Below, piece after piece: positions 62,230 to 64,000 of a stretch of 64,000 nucleotides of DNA. Source of the stretch: Candidatus Providencia siddallii (GTDB lineage Bacteria > Pseudomonadota > Gammaproteobacteria > Enterobacterales > Enterobacteriaceae); contig CVRF01000001.1 in the NCBI GenBank assembly GCA_001457715.1, positions 1 through 64,000 on the forward strand, read 5' to 3'. The notes below the pieces were generated by a model. That model made no database searches and was not told the DNA's origin. It saw only the letters and a program-made list of their open reading frames with translations. A program made the translations under genes and the position numbers. How positions within the stretch are numbered: the first letter of the stretch is position 1; every line of letters begins with the position of its first letter.

Positions 62230-64000
62230 ATGGCAAAACGTACAGATATAAAAAGCATTTTGATTTTAGGAGCAGGTCCTATTACCATAGGACAAGCATG
62301 TGAGTTTGATTATTCAGGAGTTCAAGCATGTAACGCAATACGTGAAGAAGGATATCGTGTTATTCTTATTAATTCGAATCTCGCAACAATTATGACTGAT
62401 CCAGAAATAGCTGATGCAACATATATTGAGCCAATTCATTTAGAAGTTGTTCGTAAAATTATAGAAAAAGAGCGCCCAGATGCTATTTTAGCAACAATGG
62501 GAGGACAAACAGCGCTTAACTGTGCTATTGAATTACAACGAAATGGTATTTTAAAAGAATTTGGTGTAACTATGATCGGTGCAACAGCTGAATCGATATA
62601 TAAAGCAGAAGATAGACAGTGCTTTGATAAAGCTATGAAAAAAATAGGCTTAGATACTGCTAAATCAGGTGTTGCACATAATATTCATGAAGCACGCGCA
62701 ATTCTTAAAACAATTGGTTTTCCATGTATTATACGTCCATCATTTACTATTGGAGGTTCAGGTAGTGGTATAGCTTATAATATAGATGAATTTGAAGAAA
62801 TTTGTACTTATAGTTTTGCATTATCCACAACAAAAAAAATATTAATTGACGAATCATTAATTGGCTGGAAGGAATATGAAATAGAAGTTGTGCGAGATAA
62901 AAAAGATAATTGTATTATTGTTTGTTCTATAGAAAATTTTGATCCAATGGGGATACATACAGGTGATTCAATAGCAGTTGCTCCAGCTCAAACTTTAACT
63001 GATAAAGAATATCAAATAATGCGTAACGCTTCTATATCTGTGTTACGTGAAATAGGTATAGAAACTGGTGGATCAAATGTACAATTTGCAATAAATCCAA
63101 AAGATGGACGTTTAATAATTATTGAAATGAATCCACGTGTTTCACGATCATCTGCATTAGCTTCAAAAGCTACAGGTTTTCCTATAGCAAAAATCGCCGC
63201 GAAATTAGCTATAGGATATTCACTTGATGAATTAAAAAACAATATTACTGGTAACTATACACCTGCTTCTTTTGAACCAACTATAGATTATGTTGTAACA
63301 AAAATCCCTCGTTTTAATTTTGAAAAATTTTCTGGAACAAATGATAGATTAACTACTCAAATGAAATCTATTGGAGAAGTTATGGCTATTGGGCGCACAT
63401 TTCAAGAATCAATACAAAAAGCATTACGAGCTCTTGAAGTTGGAGCTACTGGATTGAATCCAAAAGTTAATCAAAACAATCCTGATGTATTAAAATATAT
63501 TTATTACGAATTAAAGTATGCTGGAGCAGAACGTATTTGGTATATTGCAGATGCCTTTAGAACAGGTTTGTCTGTTGATATTGTTTTTAATTTAACAAAA
63601 ATAGATAAATGGTTTCTAGTACAGCTTGAGGAGTTAGTTAAATTAGAAGAAATAATAATAAAAAAAGGGATCAGCGGGATAACAAAAGATTTTTTACGTG
63701 TATTAAAACGTAAAGGATTCTCAGATGCACGTTTAGGGGACTTATTAAAATTATCTGAAGAAATAATACGTAATTTACGTCAAAGTTATAATCTGCATCC
63801 AGTTTATAAACGCATTGATACTTGTGCTGCTGAATTTTCAGCATATAGCGCTTATATGTATTCAACTTATGAAGATGAATGTGAATCAAATCCTAATTAT
63901 AATAAAAATAAAATTATGATATTAGGTGGCGGACCAAATCGCATCGGACAAGGAATTGAATTTGATTATTGTTGTGTTCATGCCGCTATAGCACTTCGTG
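62230..64000 (+). CDS. carB: carbamoyl-phosphate synthase large subunit, 5' part
   Basis: Synthetase subunit; the frame runs off the window after about 590 codons of an expected 1070 or so. The N-terminal carboxyphosphate domain is complete: [31 protein letters not shown]-grasp residues in [31 protein letters not shown], then the oligomerisation region and the start of the second half, [21 protein letters not shown] lies five bases before the ATG, at the end of carA. No frameshift is seen in the part present. Confidence 0.97.
   Translation, partial: MAKRTDIKSILILGAGPITIGQACEFDYSGVQACNAIREEGYRVILINSNLATIMTDPEIADATYIEPIHLEVVRKIIEKERPDAILATMGGQTALNCAIELQRNGILKEFGVTMIGATAESIYKAEDRQCFDKAMKKIGLDTAKSGVAHNIHEARAILKTIGFPCIIRPSFTIGGSGSGIAYNIDEFEEICTYSFALSTTKKILIDESLIGWKEYEIEVVRDKKDNCIIVCSIENFDPMGIHTGDSIAVAPAQTLTDKEYQIMRNASISVLREIGIETGGSNVQFAINPKDGRLIIIEMNPRVSRSSALASKATGFPIAKIAAKLAIGYSLDELKNNITGNYTPASFEPTIDYVVTKIPRFNFEKFSGTNDRLTTQMKSIGEVMAIGRTFQESIQKALRALEVGATGLNPKVNQNNPDVLKYIYYELKYAGAERIWYIADAFRTGLSVDIVFNLTKIDKWFLVQLEELVKLEEIIIKKGISGITKDFLRVLKRKGFSDARLGDLLKLSEEIIRNLRQSYNLHPVYKRIDTCAAEFSAYSAYMYSTYEDECESNPNYNKNKIMILGGGPNRIGQGIEFDYCCVHAAIALR

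Noticed and set aside
1-64000. A novel multi-gene system, mobile element, CRISPR array or phage island.
   Set aside because: Every coding region is a recognisable housekeeping gene; there are no repeats of array type, transposases or atypical-composition islands.

Overview
The window is a stretch of the chromosome of a gammaproteobacterium with a strongly reduced, very AT-rich genome. Nearly every gene product aligns over its length with its Escherichia coli counterpart, mostly within a few residues of the usual size. Many E. coli neighbours are missing, codon use is heavily A/T-biased, and spacers of 0.4-1.5 kb hold no recognisable gene. This is the usual picture of an obligate insect endosymbiont of Enterobacterales ancestry (the Blochmannia/Wigglesworthia type of genome). 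I cannot name the species from sequence alone. I see no transposase, phage, CRISPR, rRNA or tRNA gene.

Layout. 1-1483: empty spacer. 1484-6925 (minus): lpd, aceF, aceE, the pyruvate dehydrogenase complex. 7208-9171: nadC and, divergently, coaE. 9635-13116: secA and a divergent DUF721/dciA-type gene. 13192-30379 (minus): lpxC followed by the division and cell-wall cluster ftsZ, ftsA, ftsQ, ddlB, murC, murG, ftsW, murD, mraY, murF, murE, ftsI, ftsL, rsmH, in E. coli order but without mraZ and secM. 30380-31615: very AT-rich spacer. 31616-32326: a TerC-family membrane protein. 32879-37370: speB, speA and divergent metK. 38486-41047: gyrA with a terminator. 41227-43831: nrdG and nrdD. 44192-45605: pyrI and pyrB. 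47157-48137: epmA. 48656-64000: talB, dnaK, dnaJ, rpsT (minus), ribF, ileS, lspA, ispH, dapB, carA and the first part of carB, which is the E. coli 0.2-0.7 min order with nhaA, fkpB and rihC removed.

How it fits together. The genes describe a cell that keeps its own envelope: peptidoglycan precursor ligases, MraY, MurG, FtsI/FtsW, meso-diaminopimelate supply through DapB, lipid A commitment through LpxC, SecA export, and lipoprotein processing by LspA. It also keeps acetyl-CoA supply, cofactor steps (nadC, coaE, ribF, metK), isoprenoid synthesis (ispH), UMP synthesis including the regulatory subunit PyrI, putrescine synthesis from arginine, an oxygen-sensitive class III ribonucleotide reductase, and DnaK/DnaJ.

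There is no new multi-gene system here. The best observations are at the level of individual genes. The full-length murF frame has no ATG, GTG or TTG upstream of its P-loop, and appears to start at an AUA codon created when the ancestral murE/murF ATGA overlap became ATAA. LpxC, SecA, GyrA and IspH have lost C-terminal tails, several of them regulatory. A DciA-like helicase-loader gene is retained beside secA. An 18-bp inverted repeat brackets a sigma-32-like dnaK promoter. Comparisons with E. coli rest on remembered sequences and gene order, not on a search run here.
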